The notes under the pieces: model-generated
Told to the model about the DNA's origin: nothing
The model's input: only the letters and a program-made list of their open reading frames with translations
Database searches by the model: none
Source: Aequorivita todarodis
GTDB lineage: Bacteria > Bacteroidota > Bacteroidia > Flavobacteriales > Flavobacteriaceae
NCBI RefSeq assembly: GCF_028561335.1
Contig: NZ_JAQQTG010000001.1
Coordinates: forward strand, 1 to 64,000
Direction of reading: 5' to 3'
DNA length: 64,000 nucleotides
In this document: piece by piece, positions 53,957 to 63,539 of the stretch
Layout: each line of letters opens with the position of its first letter
Numbering within the stretch: the stretch's first letter is position 1
Made by a program: the position numbers and the translations under genes

Positions 53957-56446
53957 TTATTTGAAGAACCCCGATTTGCCCATTTTTTCATTGCGAGGAC
54001 TAAAACCCACGGTTTGCGTTTTATTTTTTGGCCCAAACCAGGTCTTTACGCGATTGTAATCCAAATAATAGCTTACCCGGAGCGATAAACTATTTAACTG
54101 AGGCTCATCAAACAGTTTATTGAAATTGTTTGAAAAATTCACCCGCGCATCCGTAACATAGCTTTCCATGGCATTTCTGTAAAGCAGCGTAAGCTGGCTT
54201 CCCGGCGCAAACCACCAGGAAAAACGCAGATCGATATTCCAACTGTTATAGGTTGCATCGCTGTCTTCATTATAAAATGTGTTTTCAAAGAGTTCACCAT
54301 TGTCCTGCAAAGTGAGGAATTTGCTGTATTCCACTTCGGAATAGTAGTGGCGGAAGGCCAAATTGAGCGCCATTTTATTGTTGAAAATATATTGCGATTC
54401 CAGTGAATTGATTACCGTATTCCTATCGCGTTTCCCGAAAATTATAGCGTCGTTTAGCAAATCCACAAAGCCTTCTTCCTTATCTGAAAGAATTACATCT
54501 GTGCTCAAAAACAGCTTCCACTTGTCTGAAACACGATATTTCGGACTAAATTGCAGCCTAAGTTCTCCACGGCCCGTTTCGTTATATTTATACCAATCTA
54601 TAGTGGCATCTGCTGCCAACTTCTTTCTATAGTCGGTTGAAAACCACCCCCAAACATTGTAATAATCGGGAACTTTCACATAACGCCCTTCCACTCGCGG
54701 CTCGTAAATATCATTTTTTCCAAAGGGCGTCATTTCGAAGCCGCCCCCAAAGCCCAAAAACTTCTTCGTTGTAAAGCTTGAGTTGAAGTTGAAAATAAAA
54801 TTGTTGTAAAGATCGGTCTCCAACCTGCGGAAATAATTCAAATTGAAATTCAGATAAAGGTTGTTCAAAAATCCTTTGGGCTGAAGGTACCGGTAACCAT
54901 AATAACCCGAATAACTAATAAAATTTGTATTGCTGGAATAGCCCAGATCATTTATATCATAATCCTTCGTCCTAAAATTTATTTCGCCCGAAACACGGTG
55001 CTTGCCGCTTATTTTCGCCATTCCTGCTGCTCCTTCCATTCCGAATTTTTCGCTATCGTCCTTTACCCAACTTCCTTCGGCATTCGCAAAATAATTAAAG
55101 GTATTCTTCTTATTGGTAAGGTCCATATACAATCCCGTGGCGTTTGCATCCCTAAAATCGCCCTCGCGGATAACATTCGTATTTACAAAAGAAACGGAGG
55201 AATTATCGCCAAACCGTTGGTCCAAAACCAAAATGTTATAGTTAGCCAAAGGCTCCACCAATTCTTTTCGGGTCTCGTTGGTTTCGGTATTTTTTATATC
55301 GGCGTATGTTCTTTCGGTAATTGCGTTAAAAACCCCAATCCCCAGGTTGCCATCGGTTCTTCCTGAAATTTTGAACGCATTTATTAAATCTACGGAAGTA
55401 GGATAATTTTCAATCTCTTCATTTTCCGAAAGATTTGGAAATGCGGAGGGATAGCCGCCAACGCGTCGCGAATAAAAGAGATTTCCTTTGGTGAAAAGCT
55501 CGGTCCCTTCCGTGAAAAAGGGGCGGTTTTCCTTATATTGCACTTCGAATGCGGAAAGGTTCAAAACCTCGGCATCAAACTTTGACTGGCCAAAATCTGG
55601 AATCAAAATCATATCCAGCGTGAAGGCATCGTTTATCCCATATTTAAGGTCCATTCCGCCGTTAAAAATAGTTTCGGTCTTGCCGTCATAATCATTAACA
55701 TAGGCTGAAACATAGGGCTGAAACGAAAGTCTGGTGGGCGATTGCACGTTTTCAATACCATAGATTTCGCCATCGTAAATTGAATAGGCGCCTTTCGTAT
55801 TATCTATTGGGCTCCAAGTGTATCGGGTGCGGGTGCGGCGCATTTCGCGTTCCATATTCAAGCCCCACAACTGCACATTTTTATTTGGGAAACGCACTTC
55901 GGAATAGGGGATAAATATTTCTGCAACCCAACCGTCGTCATTTATCTGAACAGCGCTGTACCAGATTCCATTCCAGGAACTGTCTTCGTTGTCGTTGGTC
56001 ATTTTTGCGTCATATTGAACGCCCGCGGCGGTTACGATAAACTGAAGACTCTGCTGCCTATCATTATAGCCGTTCAGAAGAACAAAGAAAAAATCGTCGT
56101 TGCCAATGCCGTCGCGCTCGGTAAGTTCTTTTAAAATTTTATCCGGTTCGGGGTCTTTCATCGTTGCGCCGAAATAGATACCCAAATCGTCATACACAAT
56201 CTTCACATCGGTCTTTAAACTATCGGGAATGGGTTTGCCGTTGTTGGGCTGACGTTCCACAAAATTGGTCGCGATGGGCGCATTTTGCCATGCCGCATCA
56301 TTTAAAATCCCGTCAATTCTTGGCGCTTCCGCAATGCGCGGAATTGTAATTTTTTTTCTCGGAATGCTATCTGTTTCCTGGGCATTAATAGAAAAAACAC
56401 AAAACAGCAAGCTAAAAAAGAAAACGGTTTTTAACGAAATGTTCAT
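53957..56446 (-). CDS. DUF5916 outer membrane barrel protein with CBM9-like N-terminal domain
   Basis: 829 residues from the ATG at 56446 (MNISLKTVFFFSLLFCVFSINAQ signal peptide); an in-frame GTG 24 bases upstream is less likely. Residues about 35-225 form a CBM9-like domain (PRIDGILNDAAWQNAPIATNF; WVAEIFIPYSEVRFP). The rest is the DUF5916 region, a long series of amphipathic strands (DLKYGINDAFTLDMILIPDFGQSKFDAE; LDLTLRYNAM-like segments) typical of a large outer membrane barrel. The family is frequent in Bacteroidota, but its substrate is not known. It is transcribed alone, with about 110 bases upstream holding the infB terminator. Confidence 0.87.
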   Translation of the reverse strand: MNISLKTVFFFSLLFCVFSINAQETDSIPRKKITIPRIAEAPRIDGILNDAAWQNAPIATNFVERQPNNGKPIPDSLKTDVKIVYDDLGIYFGATMKDPEPDKILKELTERDGIGNDDFFFVLLNGYNDRQQSLQFIVTAAGVQYDAKMTNDNEDSSWNGIWYSAVQINDDGWVAEIFIPYSEVRFPNKNVQLWGLNMEREMRRTRTRYTWSPIDNTKGAYSIYDGEIYGIENVQSPTRLSFQPYVSAYVNDYDGKTETIFNGGMDLKYGINDAFTLDMILIPDFGQSKFDAEVLNLSAFEVQYKENRPFFTEGTELFTKGNLFYSRRVGGYPSAFPNLSENEEIENYPTSVDLINAFKISGRTDGNLGIGVFNAITERTYADIKNTETNETRKELVEPLANYNILVLDQRFGDNSSVSFVNTNVIREGDFRDANATGLYMDLTNKKNTFNYFANAEGSWVKDDSEKFGMEGAAGMAKISGKHRVSGEINFRTKDYDINDLGYSSNTNFISYSGYYGYRYLQPKGFLNNLYLNFNLNYFRRLETDLYNNFIFNFNSSFTTKKFLGFGGGFEMTPFGKNDIYEPRVEGRYVKVPDYYNVWGWFSTDYRKKLAADATIDWYKYNETGRGELRLQFSPKYRVSDKWKLFLSTDVILSDKEEGFVDLLNDAIIFGKRDRNTVINSLESQYIFNNKMALNLAFRHYYSEVEYSKFLTLQDNGELFENTFYNEDSDATYNSWNIDLRFSWWFAPGSQLTLLYRNAMESYVTDARVNFSNNFNKLFDEPQLNSLSLRVSYYLDYNRVKTWFGPKNKTQTVGFSPRNEKMGKSGFFK

Positions 56447-56525
56447 TTGGAAAGTTTTCTTAATAGACACTTAAAAAAAACCGATGTTACAGTTTTGATA
56501 AAAATTTCAGCAAAACCCAAAATAA

Positions 56526-56558
56526 AAACGACCCGAAAAATTGATTTTCAGGTCGTTT
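56526..56558 (-). terminator. Intrinsic terminator after infB
   Basis: On the minus strand AAACGACCTGAAAA pairs with TTTTCGGGTCGTTT (one U-G pair) and runs into TTTTATTTT. It closes the rimP-nusA-infB operon 22 bases after the infB stop. Confidence 0.85.
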
Positions 56559-56580
56559 AAAAATTTAGATTATTGTTGGA

Positions 56581-59337
56581 CTATTTCAGCTTTTTCTTCA
56601 CTGCAACTTCCTGGAACGCTTCAATAATGTCGTTCTCATAGATGTCGTTGTAGTTTTTAATCTGAATACCACAATCGTATCCTTTGGCAACTTCCTTCAC
56701 ATCGTCTTTAAAACGCTTTAAGGAGGCGAGTTCGCCGGTGTAAACCACCACGCCTTCGCGGATAAGGCGGATGCCAGAGTTTCGGAATATTTTTCCGGTC
56801 AGTACCATACATCCTGCAATGGTTCCCACTTTCGAAATTTTGAAGGTTTCGCGGATTTCTGCCGTACCGGTAACTTCTTCCTTCATTTCTGGGGAAAGCA
56901 TTCCTTCCATCGCATCCTTCACGTCGTTTATGGCGTCGTAAATAATGGAATAGGTACGGATGTCTATTTCTTCCTTATCTGCAATCTGGCGCGCGTTGCC
57001 CATTGGACGAACGTTGAAACCAATAATGATCGCATCGGAAGCGGAAGCCAACAGTACATCACTTTCGGTAATCGGGCCCACTGCCTTGTGGATAATATTT
57101 ACTTGTATTTCTTCCGTAGAAAGCTTTTGGAACGAATCCGTCAAAGCTTCCACAGAACCGTCCACGTCACCTTTTAGGATAATGTTCAATTCCTTGAAAT
57201 CACCAAGGGCGATACGTCTTCCAATTTCATCAAGTGTAATGTGGCGCTGAGTCCTAACAGACTGCTCACGCTGCAGTTGTGTACGTTTTGTGGCAATTGC
57301 CTTTGCTTCGCGTTCGTCATCAAACACGTTGAATTTATCCCCTGCTTGCGGCGCACCGTCCAAACCGAGAACAGAAACCGGGGTTGATGGGCCCGCTTCC
57401 TTCACATTATTGCCCCGTTCGTCCTGCATGGCTTTTACCTTTCCGCTGTGCTGGCCGGCAAGAACGTAATCGCCCACTTTTAAGGTTCCGCCTTGTACCA
57501 AAACCGTTGAAACATACCCGCGACCTTTGTCTAGGAATGCTTCCACCACGGTACCGTTTGCCTGACGGTTTGGATTGGCTTTCAATTCAAGCAATTCGGC
57601 TTCAAGCAATACTTTTTCAAGTAGTTCCTTTACGCCTTCACCCGTTTTCGCAGAAATATCCTGCGATTGTATTTTTCCGCCCCAATCTTCAACCAAAAGG
57701 TTCATTTGCGCAAGCCCTTCCTTAATTTTCTCGGGATTTGCGCTGGGTTTATCTATTTTATTTATTGCAAAAACTATCGGAACACCCGCCGCCTGGGCAT
57801 GGCTGATGGCTTCCTTGGTCTGGGGCATAATATCATCGTCCGCCGCAACCACAATGATTGCAAGGTCGGTAACCTGGGCTCCACGGGCACGCATCGCGGT
57901 AAACGCTTCGTGACCGGGAGTGTCAAGGAATGCTATTTTCTGGCCGCCATCCAGTTCAACACCGTAGGCGCCAATGTGCTGGGTGATGCCACCAGACTCG
58001 CCAGCAATTACGTTTTCTTTACGGATGTAATCCAAAAGCGATGTTTTCCCGTGGTCCACGTGACCCATTACGGTAACGATTGGTGCGCGTGGCTTAAGAT
58101 CTTCGGGAGCATCAATATCACGATCTATGGATTCTTCAATATCTGCGGTTACAAATTCTACTTCATAACCGAATTCTTCGGCAACGATACTTAAAGTTTC
58201 GGCATCGAGACGTTGGTTCATTGTTACCATCATTCCCAAACTCATACAAGCAGAGATAATTTTGGTAACGGGAACGTCCATCATCGTGGCCATTTCGCTT
58301 GCGGTAACGAATTCGGTAACTTTTATAAGTTTGTTATCGGCTTCTTGTTGTGCAAGTTCATCCGATTTTTGACGGTGGGTATCGCGCTTTTCACGACGAT
58401 ATTTGGCGCCTTTCCCCTTAGAGGATTTTCCTTGAAGTTTTTCTAAGGTTTCGCGTACTTGCTTTTGCACTTCTTCCTCGCTTGGCTCTTCTTTTGGTGC
58501 TGAACTGCGCCCTTTTCTTGAAGCCCCTCGATTATCCTTAAAGTTTCCACCTCCAGAAGTTCCATTTTTTGGAGTTTCTTTACTTATGCGGCGTCTTTTC
58601 CCTTTTTTGTCCTTTTTATCGTCTTTGGAATCTTTTTTCTTTTCCGGTTTCTTGAACTGGGTAAGATCTATTTTCTGTCCGGTAAAGTTAGGCCCATCCA
58701 GCTTGCGATATTGGGTTGTAACAGTATCGGACTCCTTAGAAGCTTCTTCCTTTGGCTCTTCTTTTGCCGCAGGAGTTTCTTCAGCTTTTTCCTCCTTAGC
58801 TTTTTCTTCTTTAACCTTAGGGGCAACAGGCTGCTCTTCCGTTTTCTCTACTTTGGGCTTTTTTGCCTCAATTTCAGGTTTTTCTTCTTTCTTAACCTCT
58901 TTAGCTGCTTTGGGCTCAACCGGTTTTTCCTCAGTCTTTGGCTCTTCTTTCACACCTGCCGGACGGGCAGGTTTGGCTTTGCCAGCATCGAGGTCAATTT
59001 TACCTACTTGCTTTGGGCCATCAAGTTTAGCCTCAGCTTTGATAACGCGGGAGGCTTCTTCTTTTTTGTGCTTTTCTTCCAGCTCACGTTCGCGCTCCAA
59101 ACGGAATTCTTCCTTTTCCTTGCGCTTTTCCTCGCCTACTTCCTTGGAAGCTACTTTTTTACTTTTGTCGGTTTCAAACTCTTCAAAAAGAACTTCGTAT
59201 TCATCACCCGTTATTTTGGTGTTGGGACTTGCGTCCACATCGAACCCTTTGGAACTCAAAAATTCCACGGCACGATCCAACGAGATGTTGAACTCACGTA
59301 ATACCTGACTTAGTCTTTTCGTTTTTACTTCAGCCAT
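56581..59337 (-). CDS. infB: Translation initiation factor IF-2
   Basis: 918 residues. An N-terminal helical domain ([27 protein letters not shown]) is followed by a very long Lys/Glu/Ala/Pro-rich region (residues about 65-330), a second IF2N-type domain, and the GTPase domain with [20 protein letters not shown] and NKIDKP. Domains II, III and the C-terminal fMet-tRNA-binding domain follow. It brings initiator tRNA to the small ribosomal subunit. It is 60 bases after nusA, in the conserved rimP-nusA-infB order, and has its own terminator. Confidence 0.97.
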   Translation of the reverse strand: MAEVKTKRLSQVLREFNISLDRAVEFLSSKGFDVDASPNTKITGDEYEVLFEEFETDKSKKVASKEVGEEKRKEKEEFRLERERELEEKHKKEEASRVIKAEAKLDGPKQVGKIDLDAGKAKPARPAGVKEEPKTEEKPVEPKAAKEVKKEEKPEIEAKKPKVEKTEEQPVAPKVKEEKAKEEKAEETPAAKEEPKEEASKESDTVTTQYRKLDGPNFTGQKIDLTQFKKPEKKKDSKDDKKDKKGKRRRISKETPKNGTSGGGNFKDNRGASRKGRSSAPKEEPSEEEVQKQVRETLEKLQGKSSKGKGAKYRREKRDTHRQKSDELAQQEADNKLIKVTEFVTASEMATMMDVPVTKIISACMSLGMMVTMNQRLDAETLSIVAEEFGYEVEFVTADIEESIDRDIDAPEDLKPRAPIVTVMGHVDHGKTSLLDYIRKENVIAGESGGITQHIGAYGVELDGGQKIAFLDTPGHEAFTAMRARGAQVTDLAIIVVAADDDIMPQTKEAISHAQAAGVPIVFAINKIDKPSANPEKIKEGLAQMNLLVEDWGGKIQSQDISAKTGEGVKELLEKVLLEAELLELKANPNRQANGTVVEAFLDKGRGYVSTVLVQGGTLKVGDYVLAGQHSGKVKAMQDERGNNVKEAGPSTPVSVLGLDGAPQAGDKFNVFDDEREAKAIATKRTQLQREQSVRTQRHITLDEIGRRIALGDFKELNIILKGDVDGSVEALTDSFQKLSTEEIQVNIIHKAVGPITESDVLLASASDAIIIGFNVRPMGNARQIADKEEIDIRTYSIIYDAINDVKDAMEGMLSPEMKEEVTGTAEIRETFKISKVGTIAGCMVLTGKIFRNSGIRLIREGVVVYTGELASLKRFKDDVKEVAKGYDCGIQIKNYNDIYENDIIEAFQEVAVKKKLK

Positions 59338-59397
59338 AAATGCTTTTTCCTGTTTTGTCTTTTTAAAAAATTTGTATAAAAGTAATTAAAGTTTCAA

Positions 59398-60630
59398 CTA
59401 CTCTTCAAATTCTTCTTTTAATATATTAATTACATCGCGGATGGTTTCCTCTTCCAAGTCGGTTCGTTTTACCAGATCGTTAATGTCGTGCTCTAGTATG
59501 CTTTTGGCGGTGTCCAGACCAATTTTGTTGAACTCCTGAATGATCCATCCTTCTATTTCATCTGAAAATTCGCTCAATTCCACATCTTCTTCGGCACCTT
59601 CGCGAAGCACATCTATTTCATAACCCGTCAACTGTCCGGCAAGACGAATGTTGTGTCCGCCGCGACCTATAGCCTTGCTTACTTCTTCTGGGCGCAGGAT
59701 TACCTCGGCGCGTTTTTTCTCTTCGTCAATTTTGATGGAAGTTACTTTTGCCGGGCTTAAAGCACGTGTAATATAAAGGTTTAGATTACTTGTGTAATTT
59801 ATTACATCTATATTTTCATTGCCCAATTCGCGGACAATTCCGTGGATTCGGGATCCTTTCATACCAACGCAAGCGCCCACGGGATCAATTCGGTCGTCAT
59901 AGGAATCTACGGCAACTTTTGCTTTTTCGCCCGGAATACGCACTACTTTTTTCACAGTGATCAATCCATCAAAAACCTCTGGAATTTCCTGCTCAAACAA
60001 TTTTTCAAGAAAAACGGGGGCCGCCCTGGACATTATGATTGTGGGTTTGTTCCCTTTAAGATCAACACTTTCTATAATACCACGCACGTTGTCGCCTTTT
60101 CTGAAAAAATCGGAAGGGATTTGTTTTTCCTTCGGAAGAATTATCTCGTTGCCGTCATCATCCAAAAGAATTACGGCGCGGTGGCGAATGTGATGCACTT
60201 CGGCAGTGTAAATTTCGCCTTCAAGATCCTTAAACTGCTTGTAAATAATGGTATTATCGTGTTCGTGTATTTTTGAAATAAGGTTTTGGCGAAGTGCCAA
60301 AATAGAACGGCGGCCAAGGTCAATCAGCTTTACTTCTTCCGAAACGTCCTCGCCAATTTCAAAATCGGGCTCAATTTTTCGGGCAGCGCTCAACGAAATC
60401 TCCTCGTTCGGGTCTTCTACTTCTCCATCGGCCACAACAACGCGGTTTCTCCATATTTCAAGATCGCCCTTGTCTGGGTTTACGATAATATCAAAGTTGT
60501 CGTCGCTTCCGTATTTTTTCTTCAGTGCGTTCCTGAAAACGTCTTCAAGTATCGCCATTAGCGTTACTCTGTCTATTTGCTTGTCGTCTTTAAATTCCGA
60601 AAAAGAATCGATCAGTGCTAAATTTTCCAT
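59398..60630 (-). CDS. nusA: Transcription termination/antitermination protein NusA
   Basis: 410 residues. N-terminal RNA polymerase-binding domain (ALIDSFSEFKDDKQIDRVTLMAILEDVFRNALKKKYG), S1 domain (YTAEVHHIRHRAVILLDDDG), KH domains (GACVGMKGSRIHGIVRELGNENIDVI; VSKAIGRGGHNIRLAGQLTGYEIDV) and a short acidic C-terminus (ILKEEFEE). The two C-terminal acidic repeats of E. coli NusA are absent, which is normal in Bacteroidota. It controls pausing and termination, and in enterobacteria regulates its own operon. Confidence 0.96.
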   Translation of the reverse strand: MENLALIDSFSEFKDDKQIDRVTLMAILEDVFRNALKKKYGSDDNFDIIVNPDKGDLEIWRNRVVVADGEVEDPNEEISLSAARKIEPDFEIGEDVSEEVKLIDLGRRSILALRQNLISKIHEHDNTIIYKQFKDLEGEIYTAEVHHIRHRAVILLDDDGNEIILPKEKQIPSDFFRKGDNVRGIIESVDLKGNKPTIIMSRAAPVFLEKLFEQEIPEVFDGLITVKKVVRIPGEKAKVAVDSYDDRIDPVGACVGMKGSRIHGIVRELGNENIDVINYTSNLNLYITRALSPAKVTSIKIDEEKKRAEVILRPEEVSKAIGRGGHNIRLAGQLTGYEIDVLREGAEEDVELSEFSDEIEGWIIQEFNKIGLDTAKSILEHDINDLVKRTDLEEETIRDVINILKEEFEE

Positions 60631-60640
60631 ATCAATCCAA

Positions 60641-61105
60641 TTAAAATGTTATCATCACTTTTGCTTCCATAATATCTTTATAGGGCACGGTTGCCTCTTT
60701 TTGAACGGTCACCTTTCCTTTTCCAACGGGTTTGGGCTCGCGCGCAGACCATGTTAAGGTACAGTTTTCTTCGTTTGCGGCGGTTAATTCGCCTTCAATT
60801 TTTTCGTTGTTTTTGGTTTTAATCCTTAAATTTCTACCAATATTTTTTTTGTACTGCCGTGGAAATGCCAATGGTTCCGTAGCTCCGGCAGACATAACCT
60901 CCAAAGAAAAATCATATTCCTCGCGGTCCAGATTGTGCTCTATGGTGCGGCTTACCGCAATACAATCATCCACCGTAACGCCCTTATCGCCGTCCAGGAT
61001 GACCCGTATTTGGTTGTCTTCAGAAATATTTAGGTCGATCAAAAACAGTGATTTGTTTTCTTCCAGCGCATTTTCCAGCAGTTGTGCTACTTTTTCACGC
61101 ATCAT
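60641..61105 (-). CDS. rimP: Ribosome maturation factor RimP
   Basis: 154 residues. N-terminal domain with [40 protein letters not shown] and the C-terminal SH3-like domain ([40 protein letters not shown]). RimP assists 30S subunit maturation. It is the first gene of rimP-nusA-infB, 10 bases before nusA. Two consecutive ATG codons (61105 and 61102) could serve as start. A hairpin with a T-run ends 11 bases before the first. Confidence 0.94.
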   Translation of the reverse strand: MMREKVAQLLENALEENKSLFLIDLNISEDNQIRVILDGDKGVTVDDCIAVSRTIEHNLDREEYDFSLEVMSAGATEPLAFPRQYKKNIGRNLRIKTKNNEKIEGELTAANEENCTLTWSAREPKPVGKGKVTVQKEATVPYKDIMEAKVMITF

Positions 61106-61115
61106 TTTAAGCTAT

Positions 61116-61140
61116 AAAAAGAGGGGACTTTAGTCCCCTC
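61116..61140 (-). terminator. Terminator-like hairpin in the rimP leader (possible attenuator)
   Basis: On the minus strand GAGGGGACT pairs with AGTCCCCTC (61121-61140) around an AA turn, followed at once by TTTTT. No other gene is upstream on this strand, so the hairpin lies in the leader of rimP-nusA-infB, ending about 11 bases before the ATG. It could stop transcription early or hide the ribosome binding site. Confidence 0.7.
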
Positions 61141-61165
61141 AGATAATTTCGTATCAAATTCGGTG

Positions 61166-61173
61166 CAAATATA
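61166..61173 (-). promoter_or_regulatory. Putative -7 box for rimP-nusA-infB
   Basis: TATATTTG on the minus strand matches TAnnTTTG. It would give a leader of about 55 bases containing the hairpin at 61116-61140. Confidence 0.45.
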
Positions 61174-61213
61174 GTATATTTTTTAATATTATAAAAACCA
61201 AGCCCAAACGATT

Positions 61214-61221
61214 TATTTTTG
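61214..61221 (+). promoter_or_regulatory. Putative -7 box for the universal stress protein gene
   Basis: TATTTTTG matches TAnnTTTG, about 43 bases before the ATG at 61265. No clear -33 element. Confidence 0.4.
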
Positions 61222-61264
61222 TAATTTAAGGGTTTAAAAAGAGAAGAAACCAACCTAATCATTT

Positions 61265-62086
61265 ATGAAACGTATTTTAGTTCCTACAGATTTTTCCGAA
61301 CAAGCAGAAAACGCGCTTAAAGTTGCTCTCAAACTTGCTGAAAAGCACAACAGTGAAATCTTTGTACTCCACTCTATGGAAATGCCGCTCCATTTGTCAA
61401 CCTCGGGCGATTCCGGAAATCTTCCTGAGTCGCTTTTTTTTATAAAATTAGCTGAAAAACGCTTTGGGGACCTTCGGAAGAAGAAATATTTGGAAGGCGT
61501 TACCCTAAACGAAGCCATAGGCCACAACGAAATTTATGAGGATATTGAAGAGGCCTGCAAAAAAAACAATATCGATTTAATTGTGATGGGATCCACAGGA
61601 GCCAGCGGTTTTAAGGAAATGTTTGTGGGCAGCAATACCGAAAAAGTGGTGCGGACTTCCAAAACACCCGTACTCGTTATCAAAAACAATCACGAGGATT
61701 TTAACATCAAGGATTTTGTTTTCGCCACCGATTTTTCCGAAGAAGGCCGCGGAGCTTTGGACAAAGCACAAAAATTTGCCAAAAAGGTGGGCGCCAAAAT
61801 GCACCTACTGTTCGTAAACACTCCCGCAAATTTTAAAACCTCGTTACAGGCCCAGGCCATTATGGAAAATTTTATTAGGGGAATGGGCGTTGAAAACTAT
61901 ACCCTCAACATTTATAACGACACTTCTGTAGAAAAGGGGATCCTCAATTTTACGCAACACATAAACGCAAAACTAATCGGGATGGGCACGCACGGGCGGA
62001 AAGGAATCTCCCATTTTTTTAATGGCAGCATCAGTGAAGACATGGTAAACCACGCCAATATGCCGGTGATTACTTTTAAAATTTAA
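61265..62086 (+). CDS. Universal stress protein with two UspA domains
   Basis: 273 residues made of two UspA domains. The first has RILVPTDFSEQAENALKVALKLA and VMGSTGASGFKEMFVGSNTEKVVRTSKTPVLVI; the second DFVFATDFSEEGRGALDKAQKFA and GMGTHGRKGISHFFNGSISEDMVNHANMPVITF. Both keep the G-x2-G-x(9)-G(S/T)-type nucleotide-binding loop, so ATP binding is likely. Tandem forms are common in flavobacteria. It is divergent from rimP and convergent with the ligase gene. Confidence 0.93.
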   Translation: MKRILVPTDFSEQAENALKVALKLAEKHNSEIFVLHSMEMPLHLSTSGDSGNLPESLFFIKLAEKRFGDLRKKKYLEGVTLNEAIGHNEIYEDIEEACKKNNIDLIVMGSTGASGFKEMFVGSNTEKVVRTSKTPVLVIKNNHEDFNIKDFVFATDFSEEGRGALDKAQKFAKKVGAKMHLLFVNTPANFKTSLQAQAIMENFIRGMGVENYTLNIYNDTSVEKGILNFTQHINAKLIGMGTHGRKGISHFFNGSISEDMVNHANMPVITFKI

Positions 62087-62106
62087 ATATTGAAAAATAT
62101 TTTTAG

Positions 62107-63396
62107 CTAAAGCCTGCGATCAATCAAATCGACAGGTTTTCTGCTTAATGGTGGAAAGCGAAGGGTCTCAATCTCCTCGGAAGTAGCAAATTCAACCTTT
62201 GGCGCCACGCGAAGTTTTGCACGGAAATGGTCCTTTATTTCCAATAATAATTCCTCAGAAATTTTTTCCGAAGCTATTTTAATCAAAATTTCATCGGTGC
62301 CCAGTTCGTTGTGGAAAATTTCAATCACATAGCTTTCTATTCCCGAAAAATCGTTTAGAATATTATACATCGCGGGCGGATACAAGGTTGTACCTTTATA
62401 TTTTATCATCTGCTTTTTGCGGCCAACAACCGGCCCCAACCGCAGCGTTTTTCTGCCACATTCGCACGGTTCATTATAGCTTTGGACCATATCGCCCGTT
62501 TTAAAACGCAGCAACGGCATAGCCTGAACGCCCAAAGTAGTGATGGTCAACTCGCCCACTTCCCCTTCGGAAACTGGCAAATTATTGTCATCAAGAATTT
62601 CTGCAATAATAAGTTCGGGATGGTGATGGCCACCGTTGTGAATTTCGCATTCATTAAAAGCCGTGCTCATTTCAGTGGAAGCGTAGGTTGAAAAGAGCTC
62701 GATATCCCAATCCCTTTTAATTTTTTTTGCCAAAATGTTCAGTGAAAAATCCTGTTCGCGAATGGGTTCGCCTATGCAGATTGCGGCCTTAACACCAGTA
62801 TTTTGCAAATCGATTTCCCGCTGCTGTGCATATTCAATCAATTTTAAGAGAAAGGAAGGAACGGTAATTAAATAGGTGGGTTTAAATTTCAAAATGGAAT
62901 CCCACTGCAATTCCGGAATGCCCGAACCCACGCGGATAATACCCGAACCGAGCTTTCGCGCTCCTAAAAAATACGCCAATCCGGCCATAAAACGGCGGTC
63001 CATCGTGGTCATTAATTGTAGCGTATCTTCCTTTCCAACCCCGCAACAGGCAAAGGAAATTGCTTCGTTGTAAGCCAAACGTTCCAAATCTGCATCGGTC
63101 AAAGCAAAGGTTACGGGATCGCCCAATGTGCCCGAAGTAGTTACGTAGTCTATAATTTCAGTTTTTGGAACGCAAATGAAATCATCGTTGAATCTTTGAA
63201 GATGGTCTTTTGTTGTAACCGGAATCTTTTGAATATCTTCCAACGTTTTTATTTCAGAAATTTGAATGCTATTCTCTTTGAAAAAGCGTTTATAAAATGG
63301 CGAATTTTCATTCAAATAGCGAAGCGTTTCCTTCAGTTTTTCTTCCTGAAAGGCTTTTATTTCTGCAATTGACGATTTTTCTATTTTTGGAATCAT
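62107..63396 (-). CDS. Phenylacetate-CoA ligase-like (PaaK/CoF synthetase family) adenylating enzyme
   Basis: 429 residues, the family length. The adenylation motif DYVTTSGTLGDPVTF is clear, as are LFSTYASTEMSTAFNECE, GELTITTLGVQAMPLLRFKTGDM and the C-terminal subdomain GRKKQMIKYKGTTLYPPAMYNIL. The Cys-rich segment NEPCECGRKTLRLG is also found in PaaK. These enzymes adenylate an aryl acid and load it on CoA or a carrier protein; the substrate is not readable. Relatives occur in flavobacterial aryl-polyene/flexirubin clusters next to C45-family proteins, and one stands directly upstream here. Start ATG at 63396. Confidence 0.87.
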   Translation of the reverse strand: MIPKIEKSSIAEIKAFQEEKLKETLRYLNENSPFYKRFFKENSIQISEIKTLEDIQKIPVTTKDHLQRFNDDFICVPKTEIIDYVTTSGTLGDPVTFALTDADLERLAYNEAISFACCGVGKEDTLQLMTTMDRRFMAGLAYFLGARKLGSGIIRVGSGIPELQWDSILKFKPTYLITVPSFLLKLIEYAQQREIDLQNTGVKAAICIGEPIREQDFSLNILAKKIKRDWDIELFSTYASTEMSTAFNECEIHNGGHHHPELIIAEILDDNNLPVSEGEVGELTITTLGVQAMPLLRFKTGDMVQSYNEPCECGRKTLRLGPVVGRKKQMIKYKGTTLYPPAMYNILNDFSGIESYVIEIFHNELGTDEILIKIASEKISEELLLEIKDHFRAKLRVAPKVEFATSEEIETLRFPPLSRKPVDLIDRRL

Positions 63397-63539
63397 ATTT
63401 TTTATGGAATCAGGACTTAAGGGAAACAGGATTCAAGACAATAAGATAATTAATTGACAAGACTTCAATTCATCAAAATCTGTCCTGCCTCCTGTTTCTT
63501 GATTCTCGCTTCTTTATTCTTTTCTCTTTCATCTTTTTT
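63397..63539. other. Intergenic spacer with degenerate repeats
   Basis: 143 bases without a gene. On the minus strand it contains AGAATCAAGAAACAGG-type and later GGATTCAAGAC-like units, degenerate AATCAAGA/CAGGA repeats of a sort common between flavobacterial genes, beside a C/T-rich stretch. No promoter or hairpin is convincing. Confidence 0.4.

Noticed and set aside
58586-59308. 240-residue plus-strand open frame rich in Ser and Phe
   Set aside because: It is the reverse of the Lys/Glu-rich N-terminal region of IF-2.
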